DNA of 37,406 nucleotides from assembly GCF_003611695.1 (NCBI RefSeq), contig NZ_RAWE01000081.1, positions 1-37,406 on the forward strand, in the 5' to 3' direction. The number at the start of each line of letters is the position of its first letter. The first letter of the stretch is position 1. Below, in pieces: positions 28,087 through 37,079 of the stretch. The DNA comes from Corallococcus carmarthensis. GTDB lineage: Bacteria > Myxococcota > Myxococcia > Myxococcales > Myxococcaceae. The translations under genes and the position numbers were made by a program. The notes under the pieces are model-generated. The model did no database searches. It saw only the letters and a list, made by a program, of their open reading frames with translations, and was not told the origin of the DNA.

Positions 28087-30459
28087 ATGAGAAGCGAGAG
28101 TCGATGCGGGCTGGCCGTGCTGGCAATGGGCCTGGTGTTGGCGCTGGCAGGATGTGGCGAGCAGCAAGTGCTGGAGGGCAGCGCGCAGGCGGTGGTGACG
28201 CTGCCGCAGGCGCTGAGCGCTAGCGACATCGCCCGCGTGGAGCTGACGGTGAGTGGCGCGGGCATGACGACGCGCACCGACGCGCTGGTGAAGACGGGCG
28301 GGCAGTGGGGTGGGGTGCTGGGACAGTTGCCCGCTGGCACCGGCCGCACCTTCAGCGCCCGGGCCTTCGACGCCTCCAACACCGTGCGCTACGCGGGCCA
28401 GGTGATGGGCGTCGCCATCCAGGCCGGGCTTACGACAGCCGTCACGCTTCTTCTGCAGGAGGTGAATGCACCGCCTCCCTTCGACAACGCGGCCCCGCGC
28501 ATCCTCTCCCTGGTGGCCAGCCCTGGCACCGTCGCCCCGGGCGGACAGGTGGCCCTCCAGGCCACCGCGGATGACCCGAACGCGGGCGACTCACTCACGT
28601 ATGCGTGGACGGCGCCTTCCGGCAGCTTCAGCACCGCCTCCAGCCTCTCCACGACCTGGACGGCGCCGACAGCGGCAGGACAGGTCGTGCTGACGCTGAC
28701 AGTGACAGACTCCAAGGGCGCCATCGCGGCCCTCGGCGTCACCCTCACGGTGAGCACCGGCAATGGCAGCGCCGCCGTCAACGTCTCCTTCAACACCTGG
28801 CCCCAGGTGACGAAGCTGACGGCCCTGCCGTCCTCCGTCGCCGTCGGCCAATCCACCCAGGTGACGGCCTCCGCCAGCGACTCGGACGGCGACAGCCTCA
28901 GCTTCGAGTGGACGGCCAGCTGCGCCGGCACGTGGACGAACACCACTTCCGCCACCGCCAGCTTCACCCCTTCGGCCCAGCCCTCCGGCGGCACGTGCAC
29001 GCTCAGCGTGGCGGCGCGGGACGGGCGGGGCGGACAGGGCATCGGCAGCCTCACCCTCTACGTGGGCGTCCCCACCACCGGGCAGTTCCCACCGGAGATC
29101 GTGGAGACCTTCCACTCGATCGCCACCGTGCCGGCGCAGGGGGATACCGTCGTCTTCCGGGCGAGGGCGCGAGACCCGCAGGGCAGCGCGCTCTCTTTTG
29201 CCTGGACCGCGAACGCAGCCGGGCTGGGCACGGCCAGCAACAGCCCGACCTTCAGCGAAGTGCTCTGGTCGGCGGGCGCCTGCCTCACCTCGGGCACGTC
29301 CCTCACGGTGACAGTCACCGTCACCAACGCGCTGGGGTTGTCCGCCAGCGCCTCCATGGTCCTGGCGGGCGGCACGCCATGCACTTCATCTCCGAGGCGC
29401 GTGGCATGGATCGCCGCGGGAGGCGCGCACAGCCTGGTCGTGCGACAGGACGGCACCGCGGTCGCGTGGGGCAACAACGCCTACGGGCAGCTTGGGGATG
29501 GGACGAACGCGGACCGGCTCATTCCCGTGCCGGTGCCAGTGCAGGACCTCACGGGGGCCACGGCCCTGTCCGCCACCGCCTACCACACGCTCGCGCTCCA
29601 GCAGGACGGCACCGTGTGGGGCTGGGGGTACAACGACTCCGGCCAACTGGGGGATGCCTTGGACGTGGTCCGCGTGACGCCAGCTCAGCTCCCCGGCCTC
29701 ACGGGCATCACGGCCCTGGCCTCGGGGACCTACCACTCGCTCGCGCTCCAGCAGGACGGCACCGTGTGGGCCTGGGGCCTCAACAATCTGGGCCAACTGG
29801 GGGATGGGACGACCGTCAGCCGCCCCGAGCGGATGCCCGTCCCCGGCCTCACGGGCGTCACCGCCCTGGCCGCGAGCACGTATCACTCGCTCGCATTGAA
29901 GCAGGACGGCACCGTGTGGACCTGGGGTTACAACAGCTCCGGGCAGCTGGGAGATGGGACGACCACGAGCCACCTCACGCCCGTGCAAGTGCAGGGGCTG
30001 ATGGGTGTATCAGCCATCGCCGCGGGGCTGGTCCATTCGCTCGCGCTCAAGCAGGACGGCACGGTGTGGACCTGGGGCCGCAACACCGACGGTCAGCTCG
30101 GGAATGGAGCCACCGTGAACAGCCCGGTACCGGTGCGGGTGCAGGGGCTGACGGCGGTGACGGCCATGGCCGCGGGGGCCTATCACACGCTGGCGCTGAA
30201 GCAGGACGGCAGCGCGTGGACCTGGGGCCGCAATGATGCCGGCCAGCTCGGAGATGGAACGGTCGCGGGCAGCCTCACACCGGTGCAGGTGCAAAACCTG
30301 ACGGCGGTGACTGCCCTGGCCGGAGGCGACGCGCATTCCATGGCGTTGCTGCGGGACGGCACCGTGTGGACCTGGGGCTACAACGGCGAGGGCGAGCTGG
30401 GCGATGGAACGACGACCGACCGCGCCGCGCCCGTACGGGTGCAGGGCTTGGACGACTGA
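28087..30459 (+). CDS. Tandem RCC1 lipoprotein 1: Ig/PKD-like domains plus seven-unit RCC1 propeller
   Basis: 790 aa. The lipoprotein signal LVLALAGCGEQQ places Cys at 23. Residues ~30-125 form a conserved domain (VVTLPQALSASDIARVELTV; WGGVLGQLPAGTGRTFSARA). Three Ig/PKD-like beta domains follow: ATADDPNAGDSLTYAWTAPS; SASDSDGDSLSFEWTASCAG; then ARDPQGSALSFAWTANAAG. Cys pairs in the second and third suggest disulfides. From ~437 there are exactly seven RCC1 units, e.g. YHSLALKQDGTVWTWGYN and GQLGDGT. The C-terminus ends with the seventh blade. RCC1 propellers are protein-interaction platforms; this one would be displayed on the cell surface or face the periplasm. The ATG at 28087 has GGAG eight bases upstream. 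This copy is the most diverged of the three and starts the array. Confidence 0.9.
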   Translation: MRSESRCGLAVLAMGLVLALAGCGEQQVLEGSAQAVVTLPQALSASDIARVELTVSGAGMTTRTDALVKTGGQWGGVLGQLPAGTGRTFSARAFDASNTVRYAGQVMGVAIQAGLTTAVTLLLQEVNAPPPFDNAAPRILSLVASPGTVAPGGQVALQATADDPNAGDSLTYAWTAPSGSFSTASSLSTTWTAPTAAGQVVLTLTVTDSKGAIAALGVTLTVSTGNGSAAVNVSFNTWPQVTKLTALPSSVAVGQSTQVTASASDSDGDSLSFEWTASCAGTWTNTTSATASFTPSAQPSGGTCTLSVAARDGRGGQGIGSLTLYVGVPTTGQFPPEIVETFHSIATVPAQGDTVVFRARARDPQGSALSFAWTANAAGLGTASNSPTFSEVLWSAGACLTSGTSLTVTVTVTNALGLSASASMVLAGGTPCTSSPRRVAWIAAGGAHSLVVRQDGTAVAWGNNAYGQLGDGTNADRLIPVPVPVQDLTGATALSATAYHTLALQQDGTVWGWGYNDSGQLGDALDVVRVTPAQLPGLTGITALASGTYHSLALQQDGTVWAWGLNNLGQLGDGTTVSRPERMPVPGLTGVTALAASTYHSLALKQDGTVWTWGYNSSGQLGDGTTTSHLTPVQVQGLMGVSAIAAGLVHSLALKQDGTVWTWGRNTDGQLGNGATVNSPVPVRVQGLTAVTAMAAGAYHTLALKQDGSAWTWGRNDAGQLGDGTVAGSLTPVQVQNLTAVTALAGGDAHSMALLRDGTVWTWGYNGEGELGDGTTTDRAAPVRVQGLDD

Positions 30460-30509
30460 CACCCAGCGGCGCGGGAGAGGGTTCGAAGTTTCATGATCAG
30501 GAGAAGCAA

Positions 30510-32870
30510 ATGAGAAGCGAGAGTCGAAGCGGTCTGGCTGTGCTGACCCTGGGCCTGGTGCTGGCGTTGGCCGGGTGCGGTGGCACACAAGCGCAGGAAG
30601 GCAGCGCGCAGGCGGTAGTGACGCTGCCGCAGGCGTTGAGCGCCAGCGATGTGGCCCGTGTGGAGCTCACCGTGTCCGGCGCGGGGATGACGACGCGCAC
30701 GGACGCGCTGGTGAAGACGGGCGGGCAGTGGGGTGGGGTGCTGGGGCAGTTGCCCGCGGGCACCGGGCGCACCTTCAGCGCGCAGGCCTTCGACGCCTCC
30801 AACACCGCGCGCTACGCAGGACAGGCGACGCCCGTCACCATCCAGGCCGGGCAGACGACGGCTGTCACGCTTCTATTGCAGCAGGTGAATGCGCCCGCGC
30901 CTTTCGACAATGCGGCCCCGCGCATCCTCTCCCTGGTGGCCAGCCCTGGCACTGTCGCCCCGGGCGGACAGGTGACCCTCCAGGCCACCGCGGACGACCC
31001 CAACGCGGGCGACTCCCTCACGTATGCGTGGACGGCGCCTTCCGGCGGCTTCAGCGCCGCTTCCAGCCTCACCACCGCGTGGACTGCGCCGGCGACGTCG
31101 GGCCCGGTGGTGCTGACGCTGACGGTGACGGACTCCAAGGGCGCCTCGGCCTCCCTCAGCGTCACCCTCACGGTGAGCACCGGCAACGGCAGTGCGGCCG
31201 TGAATGTCTCCTTCAACACCTGGCCCCAGGTGGTCGGAATCAACGCCACGCCGTCCTCCATCGCCGTGGGCCAGGTCACCCAGGTGACGGCCTCCGCCAG
31301 CGACTCGGACGGCGACAGCCTCGGCTACGAGTGGACGGCCAGCTGCGCCGGCACGTGGACGAACACCACGTCCGCCACCGCGAGCTTCACCCCTTCGGCC
31401 CAGCCCTCCGGCGGCACCTGCACCCTCACCGTGAAGGCGCAGGACGGCCGAGGCGGGCAGGGACAAGGCAGCCTCACCGTCTACGTGGGCACGACCACCA
31501 CGGGGCGATTCCCTCCGGAGGTGGTGGAGACATCCCAGTCCGCGGCCACGGTGCCGGCCGCGGGTGGCACCGTGAACTTCGGCGTGCGGGCGAACGACCC
31601 CCAGGGCAGCGCGCTTTCCTTCGCATGGACCACCAGCGCGGGCACGCTGGGCACGAACACCCACAGCGCGACGACGAGCGAAGTCCTCTGGACGGCGCCC
31701 GCGTGCGTGCCTGGCGGCTCTCCACCCACCGTGACGGCCACAGTCACCAATGCGCTGGGCCTCTCCACCCACTTCGCCTTCACCCTCCAGGGCGGCACCG
31801 CCTGCGCCGTGAGCGCCGGGGCTCGTCTCGTGGCGGGCGGGGTTCATGATCTCGCCTTGAAGCAGGACGGCACCGTCTGGGCCTGGGGCCACAATGCCGC
31901 AGGCCAGCTCGGCGACGGGACCGTCACAAGGCGCCTCACGCCCGTGCAGGTGCAGGGCCTGACGGGCGTCGCGGCCCTTGCCGCGGGCTACTACCATTCA
32001 CTCGCCTTGAAGAAGGACGGCACCGTCTGGGCCTGGGGCTACAACGCACAGAGCCAGCTCGGCGACGGAACCGTCACGGACCGCGCCATGCCCGTGCAGG
32101 TGCAGGGCTTGACGGGCGTCGCGGCCATTGCCGCGGGTGACTACCATTCGCTCGCCTTGAAGCAGGACGGCACCGTCTGGGTCTGGGGCTACAACGCACA
32201 GGGCCAGCTTGGAGACGGAACCGTCACGAACCGCCTCACACCCGTGCAGGTGCAGGGTTTGACGGGTGTCGCGGTCCTCGCCGCTGGCTTCCGCCATACA
32301 TTCGCCTTGAAGAAGGACGGCACCGTGTGGGCCTGGGGCCGCAACTCCGATGGCCAGATCGGCGACGGAACCATCACGGACCGCCTTGCGCCCGTGCTGA
32401 TGCCGGGATTGACGAGCATCGCGGCCGTCGCCGCGGGCGACTCCCATACGCTCGCCTTGAAGCAGGACGGTACCGTCTGGTCCTGGGGCTTCAACGCATC
32501 GGGCCAGCTCGGCGACGGAACCGCCACGAACCACCTCTCGCCCGTGCAGGCGCAGGGTTTGACGGGCGTCACGGCCCTCGCTGCTGGCTACTACCATTCG
32601 GCCGCCTTGAAGCAGGACGGCACCGTCTGGGCTTGGGGTCGTAACGCCGACGGACAGCTCGGCGACGGAACCGCCACGGACCGACTTGCGCCCGTGGGGA
32701 TACCGGGACTGACGAGCGTCGCGACCCTCGCTGCTGGCTACTTCCATATGGTCGCCTTGAAGCAGGACGGCACCGTCTGGGCCTGGGGGAACAACACCCA
32801 GGGACAGCTTGGGGACGGAACCGCCACGAACCGCTTCACGCCCGTGCAGGTGCAGGGGCTGAGTCTCTGA
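30510..32870 (+). CDS. Tandem RCC1 lipoprotein 2
   Basis: 786 aa with the same architecture as its upstream neighbour: lipobox LVLALAGCGG (Cys23), N-terminal VVTLPQALSASDVARVELTV domain, three Ig/PKD-like domains, and seven RCC1 units from ~430 to the end. A unit reads YHSLALKQDGTVWVWGYN then AQGQLGDGTVTNRLTPVQVQ. The gene starts 50 bp after the previous stop. That gap holds only the short leader ending GGAGAAGCAA before ATG, which is common to all three copies, so it is probably cotranscribed with gene 1. The ATG at 30510 was chosen from that leader; the open frame back to 30366 is unrelated sequence. Its Ig2 sequence (VVGINATPSSIAVGQVTQV) differs from copies 1 and 3, while its Ig2 end matches copy 1, a mosaic pattern. 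Confidence 0.9.
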   Translation: MRSESRSGLAVLTLGLVLALAGCGGTQAQEGSAQAVVTLPQALSASDVARVELTVSGAGMTTRTDALVKTGGQWGGVLGQLPAGTGRTFSAQAFDASNTARYAGQATPVTIQAGQTTAVTLLLQQVNAPAPFDNAAPRILSLVASPGTVAPGGQVTLQATADDPNAGDSLTYAWTAPSGGFSAASSLTTAWTAPATSGPVVLTLTVTDSKGASASLSVTLTVSTGNGSAAVNVSFNTWPQVVGINATPSSIAVGQVTQVTASASDSDGDSLGYEWTASCAGTWTNTTSATASFTPSAQPSGGTCTLTVKAQDGRGGQGQGSLTVYVGTTTTGRFPPEVVETSQSAATVPAAGGTVNFGVRANDPQGSALSFAWTTSAGTLGTNTHSATTSEVLWTAPACVPGGSPPTVTATVTNALGLSTHFAFTLQGGTACAVSAGARLVAGGVHDLALKQDGTVWAWGHNAAGQLGDGTVTRRLTPVQVQGLTGVAALAAGYYHSLALKKDGTVWAWGYNAQSQLGDGTVTDRAMPVQVQGLTGVAAIAAGDYHSLALKQDGTVWVWGYNAQGQLGDGTVTNRLTPVQVQGLTGVAVLAAGFRHTFALKKDGTVWAWGRNSDGQIGDGTITDRLAPVLMPGLTSIAAVAAGDSHTLALKQDGTVWSWGFNASGQLGDGTATNHLSPVQAQGLTGVTALAAGYYHSAALKQDGTVWAWGRNADGQLGDGTATDRLAPVGIPGLTSVATLAAGYFHMVALKQDGTVWAWGNNTQGQLGDGTATNRFTPVQVQGLSL

Positions 32871-32879
32871 CGAGGCGCT

Positions 32880-32905
32880 GGGCGCCCGCGTCTGGCGGGC
32901 GTCCC
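32880..32905 (+). terminator. Hairpin after tandem RCC1 gene 2
   Basis: GGGCGCCCGC pairs with GCGGGCGTCCC (one bulge), starting 10 bases after the stop at 32870. No U-run follows. A related stem follows gene 3 at a similar distance, so the 3' flank is part of the duplicated unit. Confidence 0.45.
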
Positions 32906-32967
32906 ACACTCCGACGTGACGGTGAACGGCTCGTCCTCTTGGGTCGCCCTGGAGAGAAAGGGGACGG

Positions 32968-33056
32968 GAGAGGTCCGAAGGCACCTGCTCGGTGCGAGGA
33001 CGACTCAGGAGCACGGGCAAGGGGCTGCTCGTAGAGTCCCGCGCTCCTCTCCTTGG
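32968..33056 (+). repeat. ~90-bp leader block, copy 2 (upstream of third tandem RCC1 gene)
   Basis: The counterpart of 27923-28012, ending 51 bp before the ATG at 33107. The core GCTCGTAGAGTCCCGC is identical to copy 1 apart from the first base pair region. Its presence implies that gene 3 has its own expression signals, whereas gene 2 lacks the block. Confidence 0.65.
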
Positions 33057-33106
33057 AAAGGCCTTGGAGGAAGAGGGCTTTCAAGTTCCACGCACCGGAG
33101 AAGCAA

Positions 33107-35479
33107 ATGCGAAGAGAGAGTCGAAGCAGGCTGGCCGCGCTGGCGCTGAGCCTTGTGTTGGCATTGGCCGGGTGCGGCGGCGCGCAAGGACAAGAGGCGC
33201 AGGAAGGCAGTGCGCAGGCAGTGGTGACGCTGCCGCAGGCGTTGAGCGCCAGCGACGTGGCCCGCGTGGAGCTCACCGTGTCCGGCGCGGGAATGACGAC
33301 GCGCACGGATGCGCTGGTGAAGACGGGCGGGCAGTGGGGTGGGGTGCTGGGGCAGTTGCCCGCCGGCTCCGGCCGCACCTTCAGCGCGCAGGCCTTCGAT
33401 TCCTCCAACACCGTGCGCTACGCAGGACAGGCGACGCCCGTCACCATCCAGGCCAACCTGACGACGGCCGTCACCCTGCTGCTGCAAGAGGTGAATGCGC
33501 CACCGCCCTTCGAGAACGCGGCCCCGCGCATCCTCTCCCTGGTGGCCAGCCCCGGCACCGTCGCCCCGGGCGGTCAGGTGTCCCTCCAGGCCACCGCGGA
33601 AGATCCCAACGCGGGTGACACCCTCACGTACGCGTGGACGGCGGCCTCCGGCAGCTTCAGCGCCGCGTCCAGTCTCACCTCCACCTGGACGGCACCGGCC
33701 TCCGCCGGCCCGGTGACACTGACGCTGACGGTGACGGACTCCAAGGGTGCATCGGCATCCCTCAGCGTCATCATCACCGTGAGCACCGGCAACGGCAGCG
33801 CCGCCGTCAACGTCTCCTTCAACACCTGGCCCCAGGTGACGAAGCTGACGGCCCTGCCGTCCTCCGTCGCCGTCGGCCAGGCCACCCAGGTGACGGCCTC
33901 CGCCAGCGACTCGGACGGCGACAGCCTCAGCTACGAGTGGGTTGCTTCGTGCGCGGGCACCTGGGCGAATGCCTCCTCCGCGAGCCCCAGTTTCGCGCCT
34001 ACCGCCCAGCCCCCCGGCGGCACGTGCACGCTCAGCGTCGCGGCGCGGGACGGGCGCGGAGGGCAGGGCATCGGCAGCCTCACGATCTACGTCTCGACGT
34101 CCCCCACCTCCGGGCAGCTCCCACCCGAAATCGTGGAGACGTTCCAGTCGGTGGTCTCGGTGCCCGCCTCCGGTGGCACCGTCGTCTTCCGCGTGCGGGC
34201 GAAGGACCCGCAGGGCAGCGCGCTCAGCTTCGCCTGGGCCACCAGCACCGGCACGCCAGGCACCGCCTCCACTACCGGAACCACCAGCGAAGTGCTCTGG
34301 ACGGCGCCCTCCTGCGTGCCCGCGGGCAATCCACCCACGGTGACGGCCACTGTCACCAACGCCTTGGGCCTGTCCGCTTCTTACGCCTTCGCTCTCCAGG
34401 GCGGCCCCGCCTGCGCTACGAGTCCCTCGGCTCGTCTCGCGGGTGGCCTGCAGCATACGCTCGCCTTGAAACAGGACGGCACTGTCTGGGCCTGGGGCCG
34501 CAACGCAGATGGCCAACTCGGCGACGGGACGACGACGGCCCGCCCAACGCCCGCGCAGGCACCGGGCGTGACGGGCGTCACGGCCCTCGTTGCTGGCGGC
34601 TACCACTCGCTCGCCTTGAAGCAGGACGGCACCGTCTGGGCCTGGGGCCATAACTCAGAGGGGCAACTCGGCGACGGGACGACGACGGCCCGCTCGACGC
34701 CCGTGCAGGTGCCGGGATTGACGGGCGTCGCGGTCGTCGTCGCTGGCGGCTATCACACGCTCGCCTTGAAGCAGGACGGCACTGTCTGGGCCTTGGGAAA
34801 CAACGCAGCGGGCCAACTCGGCGACGGGACGAGGGCGAGCCGACTCACGCCCGTGCAGGCGCAAGGGTTGACGGGCATCGCGGCCCTCGTTGCTGGCACC
34901 TACCACACGGTCGCCTTGAAACAGGACGGGACCGTCTGGGCTTGGGGATACAACAACGAGGGCCAACTCGGCGACGGGACGACGACGGACCGACTCACGC
35001 CCGTGCGGGTGCAAGGCTTGACGGCCGTCACGGCCATTGTCGCTGGCGACAGCCGCACGCTCGCCTTGAAGCAGGACGGCACCGTCTGGGCCTGGGGCCG
35101 CAACGCAGAGGGCCAACTTGGCGACGGGACGACGACGACCCGCCCAACGCCCGTGCAGGTGCCGGGATTGACGGGCGTCGCGGCCCTGGCCGCTGGCGTC
35201 TACCACACGCTCGCCTTGAAGCAGGACGGCACTGTCTGGGCTTGGGGGAACAACGACCACGGCCAATTCGGCGACGGGACGAAGGTGAGCCGACTCACGC
35301 CCGTGCAGGTGCCGGGATTGACGGGCGTCGCGGCCCTTGTTGCTGGCGGCTCCCACACGCTCGCGTTGAAGCAGGACAACACCGTCTGGGCCTGGGGTCG
35401 TAACGCAGAGGGGCAACTCGGCGACGGGACGACGACGGTTCGACTCACGCCCGTGCAGGTGCCAGGCCTGAGTCTCTGA
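33107..35479 (+). CDS. Tandem RCC1 lipoprotein 3
   Basis: 790 aa, third copy. The lipobox LVLALAGCGG (Cys23) is followed by a slightly longer spacer (AQGQEAQEGSAQ), the shared N-terminal domain and three Ig/PKD-like domains. Exactly seven RCC1 units start near 440, e.g. YHTLALKQDGTVWALGNN, then AAGQLGDGT. It is closest to copy 2 in the propeller, where the DNA for LALKQDGTVWAWG recurs almost unchanged from unit to unit. In Ig2 it instead matches copy 1 at the start (QVTKLTALPSSVAVGQ) and is private at the end (SCAGTWANASSASPSFAPTA). The ATG at 33107 follows GGAGAAGCAA, as in the other copies. A 236-bp gap with the leader block separates it from gene 2. Confidence 0.9.
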   Translation: MRRESRSRLAALALSLVLALAGCGGAQGQEAQEGSAQAVVTLPQALSASDVARVELTVSGAGMTTRTDALVKTGGQWGGVLGQLPAGSGRTFSAQAFDSSNTVRYAGQATPVTIQANLTTAVTLLLQEVNAPPPFENAAPRILSLVASPGTVAPGGQVSLQATAEDPNAGDTLTYAWTAASGSFSAASSLTSTWTAPASAGPVTLTLTVTDSKGASASLSVIITVSTGNGSAAVNVSFNTWPQVTKLTALPSSVAVGQATQVTASASDSDGDSLSYEWVASCAGTWANASSASPSFAPTAQPPGGTCTLSVAARDGRGGQGIGSLTIYVSTSPTSGQLPPEIVETFQSVVSVPASGGTVVFRVRAKDPQGSALSFAWATSTGTPGTASTTGTTSEVLWTAPSCVPAGNPPTVTATVTNALGLSASYAFALQGGPACATSPSARLAGGLQHTLALKQDGTVWAWGRNADGQLGDGTTTARPTPAQAPGVTGVTALVAGGYHSLALKQDGTVWAWGHNSEGQLGDGTTTARSTPVQVPGLTGVAVVVAGGYHTLALKQDGTVWALGNNAAGQLGDGTRASRLTPVQAQGLTGIAALVAGTYHTVALKQDGTVWAWGYNNEGQLGDGTTTDRLTPVRVQGLTAVTAIVAGDSRTLALKQDGTVWAWGRNAEGQLGDGTTTTRPTPVQVPGLTGVAALAAGVYHTLALKQDGTVWAWGNNDHGQFGDGTKVSRLTPVQVPGLTGVAALVAGGSHTLALKQDNTVWAWGRNAEGQLGDGTTTVRLTPVQVPGLSL

Positions 35480-35485
35480 CGGAGC

Positions 35486-35516
35486 GCAGGACGCCTGCGA
35501 TTGACGGGCGGCCTGC
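35486..35516 (+). terminator. Hairpin after tandem RCC1 gene 3
   Basis: GCAGG-A-CGCC (35486-35495) pairs with GGCG-G-CCTGC (35507-35516). It starts 7 bases after the stop and lies between this gene and the convergent transporter gene. There is no U-run. Confidence 0.4.
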
Positions 35517-35551
35517 ACTGACTTCCCCATGAACGTGAGCGTGAGCGCCCA

Positions 35552-36709
35552 TCACCAGGCTCGCAGCAGTCCGGCGGCGGCACCGCCCAACACCAGCCAG
35601 GCCGAGTTGACCCGCCAGCGCAGGAGCAACAGCGCCCCGATCGCGGCCAGGACCACCGTCCACCCATCCACCAGCGCCGTGCGTCCCAGCTGCCAGGTCA
35701 CCACGGCCATGAGGGCCAGCGAGGCCGCGTTGACGCCGTCGAGCACCGCGCCCGCGGTCCGGGAACGGCGAAGCCGGGGCACCAGGGGGCCGCTGAGCGC
35801 CACGAAGACGAACGCGGGCAGGAAGATGCCCAGCGTCGCGAGCCCCGCGCCGGGCGTGCCGCCCACCAGGTAGCCGATGAACGTCGCCGTGGTGAAGACG
35901 GGCCCCGGCGTGAACTGGCCCACGGCCACCGCGTCCAGGAGCTGGGCCTCGGTGAGCCAGCCCCAGCGGTCGACGAGGTCCGCGCGGAGGAAGGCCAGCA
36001 GCACATAGCCGCTGCCGAACAGCACGCTGCCGACCTTGAGGAAGAACAGGAACAAGCCCCCGAGGCTGACCGGCACGGACGCCGTGGCTGAGACGGCCGC
36101 GCCGTGCAGGGCCACCGGCGCCAGCGCGAGCATCGACGTGGGGGAGGGTTCCGACCGCAAGTGGAGCCAGGCCGCCAGGGAAGCTCCGGCCATGGCCAGG
36201 ATGAGCAGTTCGTTGGCCCCAAGGGCGCTCGCCACAGCCGCGCCGACTGCCACGGCGGCACGGGGACGCGTCGTGAGGGCCGTCTTTCCAAGGCCCCAAA
36301 GGGCCTGGAGGACCACGGCCAGGATGACGGGTTTGACGCCGTACAAGAGGGCGCCGGCTTGCGGCAGGGCGCCAAAACGCACGTAGGCCCAGGCGGCCGC
36401 GAGCGTGAGGAGCATCGCCGGGAAGATGAAGCAGGCGCCGGCCACCAGCAGCCCGGGCCAGCCTGCACGCCGATGGCCCAGGTGGATGGCCAGCTCGGTG
36501 GAGTTCGGCCCCGGGATGAGGTGGGTGGCGCCCAGCAGGTCGAGGAACTCCTCGCGCGGCAGCCAACGGCGCCGGCGCACGAGCTCGTCTTCCATCATCG
36601 CGATGTGAGCAGCAGGGCCCCCGAACGACGTCAGTCCCAGCCGGAGGAAGACCCGCGCGACTTCACCCAGCGAACCCCGGGGGACGTCATGGGAATGCGT
36701 GGAGTCCAT
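35552..36709 (-). CDS. chrA: Chromate transporter (CHR) family, two-domain form
   Basis: A 385-aa polytopic inner-membrane protein with the two homologous halves of long-chain ChrA. The N-half signature is LGLTSFGGPAAHIAMMEDEL, then RRRRWLPREEFLDLLGATHL and IPGPNSTELAIHLGHRRAG. The C-half repeats it as LFGSGYVLLAFLRADLVDRW, then LLDAVAVGQFTPGPVFTTAT and FIGYLVGG. Hydrophobic segments fill the remainder. Characterised members expel chromate with the membrane potential; some members may move other anions. The ATG at 36709 (MDSTHSHDVP) precedes the first CHR motif; the open frame upstream to 36985 has no membrane character. An arsenate-reductase-like remnant lies 100 bp upstream on the same strand, so the two may form a small oxyanion-resistance unit. 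Confidence 0.92.
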   Translation of the reverse strand: MDSTHSHDVPRGSLGEVARVFLRLGLTSFGGPAAHIAMMEDELVRRRRWLPREEFLDLLGATHLIPGPNSTELAIHLGHRRAGWPGLLVAGACFIFPAMLLTLAAAWAYVRFGALPQAGALLYGVKPVILAVVLQALWGLGKTALTTRPRAAVAVGAAVASALGANELLILAMAGASLAAWLHLRSEPSPTSMLALAPVALHGAAVSATASVPVSLGGLFLFFLKVGSVLFGSGYVLLAFLRADLVDRWGWLTEAQLLDAVAVGQFTPGPVFTTATFIGYLVGGTPGAGLATLGIFLPAFVFVALSGPLVPRLRRSRTAGAVLDGVNAASLALMAVVTWQLGRTALVDGWTVVLAAIGALLLLRWRVNSAWLVLGGAAAGLLRAW

Positions 36710-36809
36710 GCGCCGCGGAAGCCTCGTCGTGAACCGGAACCGGCGGAAACGCGGCGGATGTTGCCATGGCGCCAGGCAGGAGACAGCCCCGGACACTCCT
36801 GGGAAAGGC

Positions 36810-37079
36810 TCATCGGCTCCACGCCTCGCGGGCCAGGAGGTCGGCCACGCGGGAACGCACTTCATCGCGGATATGCCGGACGCGCTCCAAGGGCTTACCC
36901 TTGGGGGCCTCGCCCACCTCGGCCATGACGGCCTGCACCTCGGGGTGGACGCGCGCTCCGGGCTGCGTGCCGGCGGACACGGCACGCGCCCGCGCGGAGT
37001 CGGCCAGAGCGTTGAAGAAGGCTGCCGCCATCTGCGAGCGGCCAGCGTTGTGGACGCAGGCGAAGAAGACGGTGTTCAT
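36810..37079 (-). pseudogene. Arsenate reductase (ArsC, low-Mr phosphatase fold)-like, internally deleted
   Basis: 89 aa against about 130-140 for thioredoxin-coupled ArsC. The N-terminus NTVFFACVHNAGRSQMAAAF keeps the CX5R phosphate loop (CVHNAGR). Residues up to VQAVMAEVG match the family. The next residues, EAPKGKPLERVRHIRDEVRS, match its C-terminal helix. The roughly 45 residues normally between them, with the redox Cys pair region and the strand before DPxG, are missing, yet the frame is kept. The ATG at 37079 has GGAG about nine bases upstream. A working reductase is unlikely; a shortened small-phosphatase-like protein cannot be excluded. The nearby insertion sequence suggests local rearrangement. 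Confidence 0.65.

Noticed and set aside
28087-35479. Regular ~150-bp DNA repeats resembling a tandem or CRISPR-like array
   Set aside because: The period is 150 bp and each unit translates to one RCC1 blade. There are no short identical repeats with unique spacers and no cas genes.
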